7,194 nt of DNA from Flavobacteriaceae bacterium. Its GTDB lineage: Bacteria > Bacteroidota > Bacteroidia > Flavobacteriales > Flavobacteriaceae. Location: assembly GCA_947443815.1 (NCBI GenBank), contig CANEXR010000147.1, positions 1 to 7,194 of the forward strand. Reading direction: 5' to 3'. The position numbers and the translations under genes are program-made. Shown here one piece after another: positions 6,157-7,194 of the stretch; the first letter of the stretch is position 1; every line of letters begins with the position of its first letter. Under the pieces are notes generated by a model. The model worked only from the letters and a program-made list of their open reading frames with translations, was not told the DNA's origin and searched no databases.

Positions 6157-7194
6157 ATGAAATTATCTCATTTTCAATTCAATTTACCAAAAGAACTTCT
6201 TGCCGAATACCCAGCCGAAAATAGAGACGAATCCCGTCTTATGGTTATTGACCGCAAGAAACAAACAATTGAGCACAAAATGTTCAAAGATGTTATCAAT
6301 TATTTTGATGATGGAGATGTGTTAATCCTAAATAATACCAAAGTTTTTCCAGCTCGTTTGTACGGAAACAAAGAAAAAACAGGAGCAAGAATCGAAGTTT
6401 TTTTACTTAGAGAATTAAACGCAGAACAAAGACTTTGGGACGTATTAGTAGACCCAGCCCGTAAAATCAGAATCGGAAATAAATTGTATTTTGGTGATGA
6501 TGATTCATTAGTAGCCGAAGTAATTGACAACACCACTTCTCGAGGAAGAACATTGCGTTTCCTTTACGACGGTTCTTACGAAGAATTCAGAAATAAATTG
6601 ACAGAACTTGGCGAAACCCCAATTCCAAAATACATCAGCAGAGACGTAACTCCAGAAGATGCAGAACGCTACCAAACCATATATGCCAAAGAAGAAGGAG
6701 CCGTAGCAGCACCAACAGCAGGATTACACTTCTCAAAACACCTGTTGAAAAAACTAGAAATAAAAGGCATCAAGTTTGCCGAAGTAACCCTTCACGTAGG
6801 TTTAGGAACCTTCAATCCAGTTGAGGTAGAGGATTTATCCAAACACAAAATGGATTCCGAAGAACTAAAAATAACCCAAGAAGCCTGCGATATCGTTAAC
6901 GATGCAAAAGTAAAAAAGAAACGTATCTGCGCCGTAGGAACAACCTCAATGCGCGCCATAGAAAGCTCCGTTTCGTCACAAAGAACCTTAAATCCGTTTG
7001 ATGGTTGGACAAATAAATTCGTTTTTCCACCTCACGATTTCAGTATAGCAACTTGTATGATTACCAATTTTCATACCCCAAAATCCACTCTATTAATGAT
7101 GATTTCAGCATTTTGTGGTCACGATTTAATGAAAAGAGCTTATGAAGAAGCCATCAAAGAAGAATACAAATTCTACTCTTACGGTGACGCCATG
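6157..7194 (+). CDS. queA: S-adenosylmethionine:tRNA ribosyltransferase-isomerase, 3' end cut by window
   Basis: Cytoplasmic enzyme that transfers and isomerises the ribosyl moiety of S-adenosylmethionine onto preQ1 at wobble position 34 of GUN-anticodon tRNAs, forming epoxyqueuosine. The frame is open for 346 codons to the window edge with no stop. Family motifs appear in order: the N-terminal FQFNLPKELLAEYPAENRDESRL segment at 6-28, NNTKVFPARLYG (59-70), WDVLVDPARK (94-103), LGETPIPKYI (151-160), an EEGAVAAPTAGLHF block (179-192), TLHVGLGTF (211-219), GTTSMRAIES (261-270), and TNFHTPKSTLLMMISAF (313-329). It ends in YSYGDAM (340-346), which in the family lies just before the C-terminus (usually LIL or similar), so only about three codons and the stop are missing. 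ATG 6157 is chosen because it begins the family N-terminus and sits correctly behind a promoter. Identification is very secure. Confidence 0.96.
   Translation, partial: MKLSHFQFNLPKELLAEYPAENRDESRLMVIDRKKQTIEHKMFKDVINYFDDGDVLILNNTKVFPARLYGNKEKTGARIEVFLLRELNAEQRLWDVLVDPARKIRIGNKLYFGDDDSLVAEVIDNTTSRGRTLRFLYDGSYEEFRNKLTELGETPIPKYISRDVTPEDAERYQTIYAKEEGAVAAPTAGLHFSKHLLKKLEIKGIKFAEVTLHVGLGTFNPVEVEDLSKHKMDSEELKITQEACDIVNDAKVKKKRICAVGTTSMRAIESSVSSQRTLNPFDGWTNKFVFPPHDFSIATCMITNFHTPKSTLLMMISAFCGHDLMKRAYEEAIKEEYKFYSYGDAM

Noticed and set aside
24..7194. Defence system, prophage, CRISPR or mobile island
   Set aside because: No transposase, integrase, tRNA attachment site, repeat array or defence domains; four of six genes are plain housekeeping genes on one strand.

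Overview
The window looks like a piece of a Flavobacterium-type (Bacteroidota, Flavobacteriia) chromosome. The DNA is AT-rich and codons favour A/T in the third position. There are no clear Shine-Dalgarno sequences. Three start regions carry the Bacteroidota promoter -7 motif TAnnTTTG. Two exported proteins have short signal peptides ending in A-Q, and the AroA and QueA sequences have a Bacteroidota character. All six genes lie on the + strand, and there is no sign of phage, transposon, CRISPR or RNA genes.

Layout: (1) dtd (24-476), D-aminoacyl-tRNA deacylase, with a TTG start. (2) Two tandem exported proteins of almost equal length (525-2435 and 2439-4346), separated by 3 nt, each with a DUF3857 N-terminal domain, a transglutaminase-like core and a C-terminal beta-rich region. 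A 13-bp hairpin at 4356-4392 closes this unit. (3) A small MazG-type nucleotide pyrophosphohydrolase (4421-4747). (4) aroA (4828-6060), EPSP synthase of the shikimate pathway, behind a very good TAnnTTTG promoter enclosed by an inverted repeat. (5) queA (6157-7194), queuosine tRNA-modification enzyme, behind its own promoter and cut by the window edge only a few codons before its expected end.

Four of the six genes are housekeeping: Dtd (tRNA proofreading), the MazG-like enzyme (probable nucleotide-pool cleaning), AroA (aromatic amino acid precursors) and QueA (tRNA wobble modification). They probably do not form one pathway, and aroA and queA have separate promoters. The part least explained is the exported pair. 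The first protein keeps the papain-like Cys and His of an active transglutaminase/protease fold but has Glu at the acidic position. The second has Val and Tyr in place of Cys and His but keeps the Asp. This suggests an active enzyme translated together with a catalytically dead paralogue, perhaps acting as a complex in the periplasm or at the surface. The substrate is unknown.

GC skew on the + strand changes sign near the hairpin (G-rich before, C-rich in aroA) although gene direction does not change. No stretch longer than 300 bases lacks a gene.
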